Part shown: one piece after another, positions 1 through 9,907 of the stretch
Numbering within the stretch: position 1 is the stretch's first letter
Layout: the number at the start of each line of letters is the position of its first letter
DNA from: JABDBE01 sp049585795
Lineage (GTDB): Bacteria > Acidobacteriota > Terriglobia > Terriglobales > Acidobacteriaceae
Direction: 5' to 3'
DNA length: 64,000 nt
Assembly: GCA_049585795.1 (NCBI GenBank)
Contig: JBAVAQ010000088.1
Location: 1-64,000 of the forward strand
Notes under the pieces: model-generated
Told to the model about the DNA's origin: nothing
Databases searched by the model: none
The model's input: the letters and a program-made list of their open reading frames with translations, nothing else
Made by a program: the position numbers and the translations under genes

Positions 1-95
1 GAATTAGAGGGCTGGATGCAAGTCACCACACCCGCATCTCTCCGAGGGGCGGGGACAAGTCTTTTTTCTTGACATCCTCTTTCATAGGATGAGTG
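1..95 (+). mobile_element. Right-end remnant of an IS200/IS605-like element (copy 1)
   Basis: The last 28 bases, 68-95, match positions 51731-51758 at 26 of 28 bases, and the G-rich stretch before them is also similar. The core contains a hairpin, CATCCT, a 7-base loop, then AGGATG. A GACATCCTC motif before a terminal hairpin is what I recall from the right ends of tnpB-bearing IS200/IS605 elements. The boundary falls inside an IPT/TIG coding sequence on the opposite strand. No transposase is visible because the window begins here. The family assignment is inference. Confidence 0.55.
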
Positions 96-321
96 TAATG
101 AGTTCTTCAGGGGAAATGAGACGGAAAACGGAACTGGTCGCGCCCACAAAAACGGCTGAGGCTGCTTGTAAATTCCTGCCGGTGATTTCCACCCGAGAGC
201 CTTCCGGCCCGCTGGTGGGGGAGATTCGGAAAATCTCCGGGCGGGCTGATTGTGCGATCGCAACTCCACATAAAGTTGAGAGCAGAGATCCAATCATCGC
301 AATCGCAATTCGCTTTTTCAT
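82..321 (-). pseudogene. N-terminal fragment of a secreted IPT/TIG-domain protein, interrupted
   Basis: The 79-residue product begins with a signal peptide (MKKR followed by a hydrophobic stretch ending near residue 23) and then enters an IPT/TIG fold. The pattern P-x-I-x-x-I-SPTSGPEGS followed by V-x-I-x-G-x-N-L is typical of that immunoglobulin-like domain. The domain stops abruptly at SPEELITL, where the coding sequence runs into the mobile-element end. Family members are usually several hundred residues long with repeated IPT domains, so this is only the first third of one domain. It is most likely an inactivated cell-surface protein. A further piece may lie outside the window. Confidence 0.6.
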
Positions 322-487
322 GGTTACGCCTGCAACGAACGGGCGAGATGTTTGTCCCTCTATTATCAGGCGACGCCCGATTTTCGATTGCTCGGAGCTG
401 CATTATTGTTGCCGTGAGTTCCCAGATCGGGGCCAGTTGCACGCTCCCCCAGTGCCCCGTATAGTTGAGTGTCCGGGAGGCGCATTT

Positions 488-1192
488 ATGACTACTAAGC
501 AATTCTTTGAACAGTTGGAAACGCGGATCGCGAAGTATGACCTGCTTTGTCATCCTTTTTATCAGGCGTGGGCTGCAGGGGAACTGACGCGCGAGGATTT
601 ACGGGAGTACGCGCGAGATTACTACCATCATGTCGAGGCTTTTCCGATCTATCTGGCGGAACTGGGCATCCGCCTTGACGAAAGCGAACTCCGGCGCGCG
701 GTGTTGGCCAACATGGCGGACGAGAAGGGGATGGACAACACGCTGGGGGATGCTTCGGGGCCGCATGCCGAGCTGTGGCTAGATTTTGCCGAAGGCATGG
801 GCGCGAGACACGACATGCGTGGACACAGTCCGGTGCCCGAGGTCAAAGAGCTGACTTCGTTCTTTCATCGCGTAGCCAGCGAGGGCACGGCAGAGGAAGC
901 GCTGGCCGCCTTCTACGCGTATGAATCGCAAGTGCCGCGAGTTGCGAAAGAGAAGGCGCGCGGTCTGCGGGAGATGTACGGGGCCGACGAACGCGTCACC
1001 GCCTACTTCACCCTGCACACCACGGCGGACGTTTACCATTCGCAAGTGTGGCGTCAGCAGCTGGAAAAACGGCTGGAGTCAAATCCGCAGTCGGCTGAGC
1101 CGGCGCTGGTCGCAGCGGAGAATGCCGCCAAGGCGTTGTGGCATGCGCTGGATGGAATCGAAAGTCGGCGGACGCAGAAGGCAGCGGCGTAG
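488..1192 (+). CDS. CADD-family (TenA/PqqC-fold) putative folate-metabolism oxygenase
   Basis: This 234-residue all-helical protein belongs to the CADD family of the haem-oxygenase-like/TenA fold. Candidate di-metal ligands are E79, H93, E146, H177, D181 and H184, with H177-x3-D181-x2-H184 as in Chlamydia CADD. Y25 and K156 sit where CADD has the tyrosine and lysine used in its self-sacrificing para-aminobenzoate synthesis. By family knowledge it could supply pABA for folate, acting in the cytoplasm. The ATG was chosen because the open frame upstream has no homology and runs through the IPT fragment. Metal binding and the reaction are inferred. Confidence 0.8.
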   Translation: MTTKQFFEQLETRIAKYDLLCHPFYQAWAAGELTREDLREYARDYYHHVEAFPIYLAELGIRLDESELRRAVLANMADEKGMDNTLGDASGPHAELWLDFAEGMGARHDMRGHSPVPEVKELTSFFHRVASEGTAEEALAAFYAYESQVPRVAKEKARGLREMYGADERVTAYFTLHTTADVYHSQVWRQQLEKRLESNPQSAEPALVAAENAAKALWHALDGIESRRTQKAAA

Positions 1193-1277
1193 ACGCGATC
1201 TTCAAAACGACGAACAGGAAAACGGAGCCAGTGATTCGTTAAAATCATTGGCTCTTTAATTTTTTGGGGATTCTCTT

Positions 1278-1673
1278 ATGGCGAAAGCAATGCCCATTGG
1301 CGCTCGCGCGACGGTTGAAGAAACGGTCGAGTTCAAGCATACGTTGACGTCGCACCATCCTGAACTGCCGCGGGTGTATTCCACTCCTGACATGATCCGA
1401 TTGATGGAGACAGCGGCCTTTCATGCGCTGCAGCCCTTCTGCGAAGGCGACGAGATCACGGTGGGCACAGCCATCCACGTGGAACATCGGGCCGCGAGCG
1501 GAATTGGAGCCCGGATTCGGGTAGAGGCAGTGCTGGAGTCGTTCGATGGCAAGTTTTATTCAGTGCGCGTGACCGCGTGGGACGATGTGCAGGAAATCGG
1601 GCGGGGAACTGTGGGGCGCGCCGTGGTGAGCGTAGGAAGATTCTTAGAGAAGATGAAGAAGGGCAGTCGTTAG
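1278..1673 (+). CDS. Hot-dog fold thioesterase, FlK-like
   Basis: The 131-residue protein fits the single hot-dog domain of fluoroacetyl-CoA thioesterase-like enzymes. T36, E44 and H70 keep the same spacing as the FlK catalytic residues Thr42, Glu50 and His76. The segment STPDMIRLMETAA followed by G-x-x-I-x-V-x-H is the family pattern. It probably hydrolyses a small acyl-CoA in the cytoplasm; the substrate cannot be read from sequence. It lies just upstream of tilS in the same direction, separated by a short spacer carrying a TCGTTAGTCGTTGGTCG-type repeat. Confidence 0.75.
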   Translation: MAKAMPIGARATVEETVEFKHTLTSHHPELPRVYSTPDMIRLMETAAFHALQPFCEGDEITVGTAIHVEHRAASGIGARIRVEAVLESFDGKFYSVRVTAWDDVQEIGRGTVGRAVVSVGRFLEKMKKGSR

Positions 1674-1716
1674 TCGTTGGTCGCCACTGGCGAGATCCAG
1701 TCCAACCTACCTCTGG

Positions 1717-3129
1717 TTGTACTATGTTCCCGTGCGGCCGTTGCGCCAGACCATACTCGAATACATTCGGAAACACGAACTCCTCAGGGCTGGGGATCGC
1801 GTTGGAATCGCGGTTTCGGGCGGCGCGGACTCGGTCGCTTTGCTGCGTCTGCTTCTGGAACTGCGCAAGGAAATTGGCGTGGTTCTTTCGGTGGTTCATT
1901 TTAACCACAAGCTGCGTGGAGCTGCGTCCGAGGAAGATGAACGCTTCGTGGCCCAGCTAGCTCAGGAACACAAACTAGAACTGCACTGCGAAAGCGGCCA
2001 GGTCGCCGCGTACGCTGAAGAGAAGCATCTGAGTCTGGAAACTGCCGCGCGCGAGATGCGTTACCAGTACTTTCGGCAATTACTGGCGGAACGCAGATTC
2101 GATCGGGTTGCCACCGGGCACACTCTGGACGATCAAGCTGAGACCGTGTTGTTAAAGATTGTTCGCGGGGCTGGTGGGCGCGGGTTGGCGGGAATCTATC
2201 CCCGGTTGTCGGTTCTCGGTTCTCAGTTCTCAGCTTCGATCGTTCGCCCTTTGCTTGGCATCCGGCGGAGAGACATTGAGGCATATCTGCTTGGGCTGGG
2301 ACAGAGCTGGCGGGAGGACCAGAGCAATCGCGACTTGCGGCATATGCGCAATCGCGTGCGGCATGGTATTTTGCCGCGCCTGGAGCGCTATCTGAACCCA
2401 GCCGTGCGCGAGGCGCTGGCGGAGACAGCGGAGATTGCGCGAGCTGAAGAAGACTATTGGGCGAGTGAGGTTGCGCGAGCGCTGCCGCTGGTTTCGACGG
2501 GAGGCGTGCTTACGGTATCAGCGTTGGTGAAATTGCCTTTGCCATTGCAGCGTCGCGTAATCCGGGCGACTGCCGAATCATTAGGCTTGCGGCTGGATTT
2601 CCATCATGTGGAAGAGATTCTTGCTCTAAGCACCAGCCAGGCCGGACCAGCCAAAACCACCGAATTGCCAGATGAATGGATCGTTCTTCGAAACCAGGCC
2701 GAGTTGCACTTCGAGCTGCAAAACGGAACTCCGGGCAAACTGGACTACGAATATTGCCTTGCGATACCGGGATCGGTCGACGTTCCGGAGACGAAATCCT
2801 GCTTCGAAGCAGTATTAATTCATAGAAAGGCTGCCAAAGGTTATAATCCCGAGGATTTATTGGAAAGGTCCTTATTGGCCGGAGAACTGAAAGTCAGGAA
2901 CTGGCGTCCTGGGGATCGCTTTTGGCCGGCACATACTAAGGTCCCGAGGAAGATCAAAGAACTACTGCAAGAGCGACATGCGTCTGGGGCGGAACGAAAG
3001 CTGTGGCCGGTGGTGGTCAGCGGGACGGACGTGGTCTGGGTTCGCGGGTTTCAAACGCCCACACGGTTCCTGGCGCGAAGTGACGAAGCCGTACTGATTC
3101 GGGAGGTAACTCGAAGCGCATTTAGTTAA
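1717..3129 (+). CDS. tilS: tRNA(Ile)-lysidine synthase
   Basis: TilS converts C34 of the CAU-anticodon isoleucine tRNA to lysidine using ATP and lysine. The PP-loop SGGADS is at residues 34-39, followed by the HFNH and TGHTxDDQAET motifs of the N-type ATP pyrophosphatase domain. The C-terminal TilS domain includes the RPGDRF segment. The length of 470 residues is normal. The start is uncertain: TTG at 1717 or GTG at 1732. Between the catalytic core and the RPLLGIRR motif there is an in-frame insertion encoded by a GGTTCTC-type repeat (residues around SVLGSQFSAS). The gene is followed by hpt and ftsH, an order common in bacteria. Confidence 0.93.
   Translation: MYYVPVRPLRQTILEYIRKHELLRAGDRVGIAVSGGADSVALLRLLLELRKEIGVVLSVVHFNHKLRGAASEEDERFVAQLAQEHKLELHCESGQVAAYAEEKHLSLETAAREMRYQYFRQLLAERRFDRVATGHTLDDQAETVLLKIVRGAGGRGLAGIYPRLSVLGSQFSASIVRPLLGIRRRDIEAYLLGLGQSWREDQSNRDLRHMRNRVRHGILPRLERYLNPAVREALAETAEIARAEEDYWASEVARALPLVSTGGVLTVSALVKLPLPLQRRVIRATAESLGLRLDFHHVEEILALSTSQAGPAKTTELPDEWIVLRNQAELHFELQNGTPGKLDYEYCLAIPGSVDVPETKSCFEAVLIHRKAAKGYNPEDLLERSLLAGELKVRNWRPGDRFWPAHTKVPRKIKELLQERHASGAERKLWPVVVSGTDVVWVRGFQTPTRFLARSDEAVLIREVTRSAFS
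2205..2234. repeat. GGTTCTC/AGTTCTC repeat inside tilS
   Basis: A low-complexity run of GTCGGTTCTCGGTTCTCAG type lies in frame within tilS and adds about ten residues. Its reverse complement (GAACTGAGAACCGGGAACCG) occurs in noncoding DNA near 51127, so this is a dispersed repeat unit and not a conserved part of the enzyme. Confidence 0.6.
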
Positions 3130-3179
3130 TGGCGGACGGGCGAGGCGCCCGTCGCCACATGAACGTTGCCAAATAAACC

Positions 3180-3719
3180 ATGAACGCAAGCCCTAAACCC
3201 GAGCAGTTGCGCACCGTGATCCCGACCGAGCAGATCCAGAAGCGCGTGCGCGAGATGGCGCGGCAGATCTCCTCCGACTATCAAGGCAAAACGGTTCATG
3301 CCCTGGCGCTGCTGGAAAACGGCTTCATTTTCATGGCCGACCTGGTCCGCGTTCTGGAAGTACCGGTTATTTGCCAGTTCATCAAGCCGAAATACCGCAG
3401 GGAGCCGGAGAATATAGCCGCCGGCTTTCTCGAAATCTTTTTCAGCCACGAACTCGCTATCGTGGGCCAGCATGTATTGCTGATCGAGGGACTCGTGCAT
3501 TCGGGAGTGACCAGCGAGTTTCTGATGAACGATTTGCGCGGCCGGGGAGCGGCTTCGGTCAAACTGGCTACTCTGCTCGACCGGCAGTCGGCTCGGAGAG
3601 TACAATTACAGCCGGATTACTTCGGATTCTTAGTGGACGAAGCCTTCCTGGTGGGCTACGGGTTGGGGTCGCCGGAGCAGACGCTTCGCAACCTGCCCTA
3701 CATCGCCTCTGCAAGCTGA
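3180..3719 (+). CDS. hpt: Hypoxanthine phosphoribosyltransferase-like protein with degenerate active site
   Basis: The 179-residue protein has HPRT length, fold signature and position (between tilS and ftsH), with the C-terminal VGYGL and RNLPYI motifs. Normally HPRT makes IMP or GMP from hypoxanthine or guanine and PRPP. The PRPP loop, usually VEDIxDTG, here reads IEGLVHSG at residues 102-109. The second acidic residue is glycine (G104) and the catalytic aspartate is histidine (H107). The aspartate after VGYGL is also glycine (G163). E103 remains. Either the protein has lost catalysis and acts in regulation or binding, or it uses altered chemistry. The ATG is preceded by a palindromic GGCGCCCGTCGCCAC-type repeat. 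Confidence 0.8.
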   Translation: MNASPKPEQLRTVIPTEQIQKRVREMARQISSDYQGKTVHALALLENGFIFMADLVRVLEVPVICQFIKPKYRREPENIAAGFLEIFFSHELAIVGQHVLLIEGLVHSGVTSEFLMNDLRGRGAASVKLATLLDRQSARRVQLQPDYFGFLVDEAFLVGYGLGSPEQTLRNLPYIASAS

Positions 3720-3893
3720 AGCTTATCTGTGACTTAAGTTATGGCACGAACTCCATTCTTTTTGGCATAAGAAGCGTTAGAATGGCGGAGTAGGCAATTT
3801 CCTCTATCCAATCCTTGCGCCGGGCATCTAATAATTAGCGGAGCCCCAGATGTGTGGTTGGAACTAGGGACGCAACATTCTCAGGAGTTTTAG

Positions 3894-5801
<1,908 letters not shown>

Positions 5802-5827
5802 ACCTCTGCACGGTATTTTAATTGGAT

Positions 5828-5855
5828 AGGGCAGCCTGCATAGGCCGCCCTTTTT
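5828..5855 (+). terminator. Rho-independent terminator after ftsH
   Basis: An AGGGC/GCCCT stem continues into GCCT/AGGC with one mismatch and a GCAT loop, and is followed by TTTTT. It lies between convergent ftsH and the aldo/keto reductase gene, so it may serve both strands. Confidence 0.8.
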
Positions 5856-5885
5856 GCAGATGCTTCACTTCGCAGGTTGTTCGCG

Positions 5886-6875
5886 CTACGCGTTCAGCAA
5901 TTGCATCATGTGTTCGGGATAGCGCGCCCCCGCGGTCGCGTCACGCGGAAAGACCTCGTCGATTCGCCGCAGATCCTTGGGCGTAAGCTCCAAGTCAAGC
6001 GCTCCGATATTCTCTTCCAGATATTTGCGGCGTTTGGTGCCGGGGATTGGCACAATGTCATTGCTCTGCGCCAGTACCCAGGCCAGCGCCAACTGCGAAG
6101 GCTTGCAGCCCTTTTCTTTCGCGATTTCCTCGACCCGGCGCACCAGATCAAGATTCTTCTGGAAGTTTTCGCCCTGGAAACGAGGGGAATTACGGCGGTA
6201 ATCGTCTGCGGCAAGATCGTCGAAACTCTTGAACTGACCCGTCAGAAAACCGCGTCCCAGCGGGCTGTAGGCGACGAATCCGATTCCCAGTTCATGGCAG
6301 GTGAGCAGAACTTCGTCTTCGGGGTCGCGCGTCCACAACGAGTATTCGGTCTGCAACGCGGTGATGGGATGAACCTTCATGGCTCGGCGAAGCGTGTGCG
6401 GACTCGCTTCCGACAGGCCCAGGTAGCGGACTTTACCTTCCTTCACCAGTTGCGCCATCGCAGCCACCGTCTCTTCAATCGGCGTCTCAGGATCCACGCG
6501 GTGCTGATAGTAAAGATCGATCGTTTCGACACCCAGCCGCCGCAAGCTGCCCTCGCAGGACCGGCGGACATAGTCCGGTTTGCCGCTGACGCCTCGGACG
6601 TTGGGATTCTTGGGATCGCGAACAATGCCAAACTTCGTGGCCAGCACAACCTGATCGCGCCGTCCGCGAATCGCTTTGCCCACGAGTTCTTCGTTGATGT
6701 AGGGCCCGTAGACGTCGGCAGTGTCAAGAAAAGTGATTCCCAGTTCCAATGCGCGGTGAATAGTCGCCAGAGATTCACTGTCATCGCGTCCGCTATAGAA
6801 TTCCGACATACCCATGCAACCCAGACCCATGGCGGAAACCGCGGGACCGGTGCGGCCAAGTTTGCGAGTTTGCAT
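5886..6875 (-). CDS. Aldo/keto reductase, YajO/YhdN-like
   Basis: This 329-residue NADPH-dependent oxidoreductase has the TIM-barrel aldo/keto reductase pattern. It carries the catalytic aspartate and tyrosine in LDTADVYG, the lysine in LATKFG and the histidine in YYQHRVD, with the C-terminal cofactor motif PIPGTKRRKYLEEN. It closely follows the subgroup that starts MQTRKLGRTG. The start was chosen at this methionine because GGAGG lies just upstream; the longer reading adds 28 unrelated residues. The substrate is unknown, and small carbonyl compounds are typical for the group. Confidence 0.92.
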   Translation of the reverse strand: MQTRKLGRTGPAVSAMGLGCMGMSEFYSGRDDSESLATIHRALELGITFLDTADVYGPYINEELVGKAIRGRRDQVVLATKFGIVRDPKNPNVRGVSGKPDYVRRSCEGSLRRLGVETIDLYYQHRVDPETPIEETVAAMAQLVKEGKVRYLGLSEASPHTLRRAMKVHPITALQTEYSLWTRDPEDEVLLTCHELGIGFVAYSPLGRGFLTGQFKSFDDLAADDYRRNSPRFQGENFQKNLDLVRRVEEIAKEKGCKPSQLALAWVLAQSNDIVPIPGTKRRKYLEENIGALDLELTPKDLRRIDEVFPRDATAGARYPEHMMQLLNA

Positions 6876-7006
6876 AAATGCCTCCAGGAAGAAAATTAGA
6901 AACGTACAGAGAGTGATCCAGATCTGATTTACTAGATGCTTGCAGTGGCGGGTCGGCATCAGCCATTTTGACGTCGGTTATTCGGTTTTCTCCATTCGGA
7001 GCATCC

Positions 7007-7513
7007 ATGAGTCCAATCGCATGGTTTGAGCGGAAGTTCGAGTTTTCATTCCCGGTAGGGTTGTTTCCCAACCTCTGCGTGCGCCTGCGAGGGACGCCCG
7101 CGAGGCTCGAGGAGATCGTTCACACCCGTCCCCGTGAGGAGTTGGTGCGGAAGCCGGATGAAAAATGGTCAGCGCAGGAGCATGCCGGACATTTGCTCGA
7201 TCTTGAGCCTCTGTGGCTAGCGCGCGTTGACGACTATCTCGCGGCGAACGCCGAACTCACCACCGCCGACTTGAGCAATCGCAAGACTGACGAAGCCGGA
7301 CATAATCGACGTCGCCTGGACGAGATCCTGACTGAGTTCCGAAATGCCCGCCTGCGACTTGTTGATAGGATCGGAGGGCTTGAGCCTGCACTGTTCGGTC
7401 GATCGATCCTGCATCCTCGGCTCAAGAAACCGTTTCGTTTGGTCGACCATTTGTATTTCGTCGCCGAGCACGACGATCATCATCTGGCGCGGATATGGGA
7501 GCTTTTGAAGTGA
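7007..7513 (+). CDS. DinB/YfiT-fold protein
   Basis: The 168-residue protein has the four-helix DinB fold. A conserved histidine lies in WSAQEHAGHLLDLE and a second cluster in VAEHDDHHLARI, together giving the three-histidine metal site of the superfamily. Family members are metal-dependent thiol transferases or of unknown role. The ATG preceded by CGGAG is preferred over an upstream TTG. The stop codon overlaps a GTG that probably starts the next gene, so the two genes are likely co-translated. Confidence 0.8.
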   Translation: MSPIAWFERKFEFSFPVGLFPNLCVRLRGTPARLEEIVHTRPREELVRKPDEKWSAQEHAGHLLDLEPLWLARVDDYLAANAELTTADLSNRKTDEAGHNRRRLDEILTEFRNARLRLVDRIGGLEPALFGRSILHPRLKKPFRLVDHLYFVAEHDDHHLARIWELLK

Positions 7514-8085
7514 AAAGTCCCGACACAACAATTCTTTCCTTTCGATCATCCTCGGAGTTTCGCAAGTGGCTGGCCGCGAATCATCGCCAATCCGATGGGA
7601 TTTGGCTGCGCATTTTCAAGAAAGGCTCGGGAGAACGATCCGTCACCTATGCCGAAGCGCTGGATGAGGCACTCTGCTTTGGCTGGATTGACGGCCAGAA
7701 GCAGCCCCACGACGCAATTTCGTGGCGGCAAAGGTTCACCCCCAGACGGCCGAAAAGTGGCTGGTCCAAGATCAACACGCAACATGCAGAGAGATTGATT
7801 AAGGCCAGCCGGATGAGGACGGAAGGTCAGGCCCAAATCGATGCCGCGAAAAAGGATGGCCGTTGGACAGCCGCCTACGACTCGCCCCGCAATGCAACCG
7901 TGCCCGAGGACTTCCTGGCGGCATTGCGGAAGAACAAGAAAGCGGAAGCTTTCTTCGAATCGCTCAACAAAGCCAATCGTTATGCAATTTCCTACCGGCT
8001 GCAAACGGCCAAGAAGCCAGAAACCAAGCAGCGGCGCATGGAAATGATCCTTGCCATGCTGGCCCGAGGCGAATCATTTCACTAG
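7510..8085 (+). CDS. YdeI/OmdA-family protein
   Basis: This protein of about 191 residues matches the bacteriocin-protection YdeI/OmpD-associated family. It has the N-terminal EFRKWLAANH segment, the CFGWIDGQ motif, FTPRRPKSGWSKIN, and a C-terminal helical YdhG/YdeI tail that ends with a KKPETKQRRM-type motif. The biochemical role is not established. GTG at 7510 gives a four-base GTGA overlap with the DinB gene and has GGGAG nine bases upstream; ATG at 7495 is an alternative giving 196 residues. Confidence 0.82.
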   Translation: MKSPDTTILSFRSSSEFRKWLAANHRQSDGIWLRIFKKGSGERSVTYAEALDEALCFGWIDGQKQPHDAISWRQRFTPRRPKSGWSKINTQHAERLIKASRMRTEGQAQIDAAKKDGRWTAAYDSPRNATVPEDFLAALRKNKKAEAFFESLNKANRYAISYRLQTAKKPETKQRRMEMILAMLARGESFH

Positions 8086-9215
8086 GGTGCGACCGCAATC
8101 AGGGGCTTGGTCGCGGATAATACTTCCCCAATCTGTACCGCTGGAACTCCAACTGCCCTTAGAGCTCGCGTGAGGTCGGGCGCGTCCTCGACTGCGACCG
8201 AGATCAGCAATCCGCCGGCGGTCTGCGGATCGAACAGAATCGTCTTCACTTCGTCGCTGATTCCATCTTCGTAGCCGACGACGCACTCGGCGAATTCACG
8301 ATTAGCCTTCAGGCCTCCAGGAATATGGCCTGCACGCACGCATTCGAGCGCGCCCTCAAGCAGCGGAATTTTATTAGCGTACAGGCGAAGCGAAACGCTG
8401 GAGGCGAGCGCAATTTCGCGCGCATGGCCGATCAGGCCGAATCCGGTGACGTCGGTCATCGCGTGGACGGCGAAATAGCCGTTGGTCGTTGGTCGTTGGT
8501 CGTTAGCCGCAGAGCTTCGCTCTGCTTCGATGGGCGAGTCGGTCCTCCCCACGCTCCCACCGCCCGCAATGACCTCAGCAGCTTTTTTGTTCAACGTGGT
8601 CATGGAACCGATCGCGGCGTCGACCCAAGACTGTTTGGCCGCTTTCTTCTTGATTGCCGTCGAGATGACGCCAGTCCCCAGCGCTTTGGTAAAGAGCAGA
8701 CGATCACCCGGCACCGCACCGGCATTCGTGAGCACTCGATCCGGATCAATCAAACCGGTAACGGAGTATCCAAACTTCATCTCTTCGTCGCGAACGCTGT
8801 GGCCGCCAATCACCGAGCAACCGGCTTCGATCATTTTGGAAAGTCCGCCAGCGAGAATGCGTTCCAGGATGGTCAGATCCGCCTTTTCCGGAAAACACAC
8901 CAGCGCGAGTGACGTGCGTGGCTGCCCGCCCATCGCATAAACGTCGCTCAGCGAGTTGGTGGCCGCGATCTGGCCGAAAGTATAGGGATCGTCCACCATC
9001 GGCGTGAAGAAATCCACCGTCTGCACTAAAGCGCTGCCCGGTCCGATCAGATACACTCCGGCGTCGTCGGCGTGATCAAAGCCGACCAGAACATTCGGGT
9101 CATGCTGCCGGGCTAATTTCCCAAGCACCGCGTCCAGCGCCGCCGGACTCAGCTTGGAAGCTCAACCCGCAGCTTTCACCGACTCCGTCAAACGAATTGG
9201 CTTTGCATCGGCCAT
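8082..9215 (-). CDS. selD: Selenide, water dikinase, selenocysteine-containing SelD
   Basis: SelD makes selenophosphate from selenide and ATP for selenocysteine and selenouridine synthesis. From ATG at 9215 the frame reads MADAKPIRLTESVKAAG, then TGA at 9162-9164, then ASKLSPAALDAVLG. The family has its catalytic Cys or Sec exactly there, so codon 18 is read as selenocysteine and the 377-residue product is full length. A hairpin follows the TGA. Without recoding, the gene appears to start near 9128 and lacks its active site. An in-frame repeat insertion of about 30 residues sits before the HAMTDVTGFG motif. The 3' end overlaps the convergent YdeI-like gene by four bases. Confidence 0.93.
8478..8571. 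repeat. GTTGGTC tandem run plus hairpin repeat inserted in selD
   Basis: Three tandem GTTGGTC-type units are followed by the hairpin GCAGAGCTTCGCTCTGC and a GGGCGAGTCGGTCC segment. Other SelD proteins go almost directly from the AAEV helix to the A-x-TDVTGFG motif, so about 30 residues are extra here. Similar TCGTTGGTCG runs occur near 1668 and 29190 outside genes. Confidence 0.6.
9122..9156 (-). promoter_or_regulatory. Bacterial SECIS hairpin of selD
   Basis: Starting six bases after the TGA codon, the coding strand can form a lower stem CAAGC/GCTTG, a small internal loop, and an upper six-pair stem GTCCGG/CTGGAC (one G-U pair) closed by a five-base CGGCG loop. This position and shape, with a G-containing apical loop about 20 bases from the TGA, agree with SelB-binding bacterial SECIS elements. 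Confidence 0.75.
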
Positions 9216-9320
9216 GAAGGCATTCTAACTCGCCACGGATTCGCACGGGATACACCGATCAAGAAACAAGAAACAGAGTGATCCGTGATAATCAGTGAAA
9301 ATCCGTGACGTTCTTGATTT

Positions 9321-9827
9321 CTATTTCAGCGAGACTTCAGTCACTTGCAGATCGGGATAGGCTTGATTCCAATCGGCGCTGATATGCTCGAAGGTGAGAC
9401 GAAAAGTCTTGTCTTGACCGGGAGCCAACGGCGATAGCTGGAGGTCGACCGCATCTGGGTAAGGTCCGCTGGTCTGCAGAACGTGCAGGGGCACGTCGTC
9501 GGCTTGCACAACCTCTCCAAGGGAATTCTTGAACGCGACATGCACGATGGCGTGCGTAACCGTCTTATCGCCGGTGTTGGTGACGGTGCCGTCAATGTAG
9601 GTTACGCTTGACCCGACAAAATTTTCTGCCGCGCTCATTTTTAGATCGGAGAATTTGAGGTTGGCGGCGTAGGGGTGCGGAGCCGTCGCGCCCTTGGGAC
9701 TACTGCGAGTAAGCAGAGCAATGACACCCACTACCACCACCACCAGGGCCACACCAAACAGAATGGGACGCAAATTCGAGTCGCGTTCCTTTTCAGTCAG
9801 TGGAGATGGTTCGATAAGACCGCCCAT
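9321..9827 (-). CDS. Membrane-anchored protein with immunoglobulin-like domain (DUF2393/FxLYD-like)
   Basis: The 168-residue protein has a short cytoplasmic start, one transmembrane helix (about residues 22-40, ILFGVALVVVVVGVIALL) and an external beta domain. That domain has the pattern V-x-GTVTNTGDKTVTHAIVHVAFKN, then PLAPGQDKTFRLTFEHI, as in FxLYD or DUF2393-type domains. The function is unknown. It stands alone between selD and tldE in the same orientation, so a role connected to either gene cannot be inferred. Confidence 0.65.
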   Translation of the reverse strand: MGGLIEPSPLTEKERDSNLRPILFGVALVVVVVGVIALLTRSSPKGATAPHPYAANLKFSDLKMSAAENFVGSSVTYIDGTVTNTGDKTVTHAIVHVAFKNSLGEVVQADDVPLHVLQTSGPYPDAVDLQLSPLAPGQDKTFRLTFEHISADWNQAYPDLQVTEVSLK

Positions 9828-9907
9828 GGACTCAGATTGTACTATTGGCGATCGAAAACGCTTTCACAGCTTAGCTGGCAGTTGAAAAAGATTCGCGAAA
9901 GAACAAA

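Noticed and set aside
5877..6899. Long plus-strand open frame of about 340 codons
   Set aside because: It lies opposite the aldo/keto reductase, shows no homology, and its composition is that of an antisense reading of a GC-rich gene.
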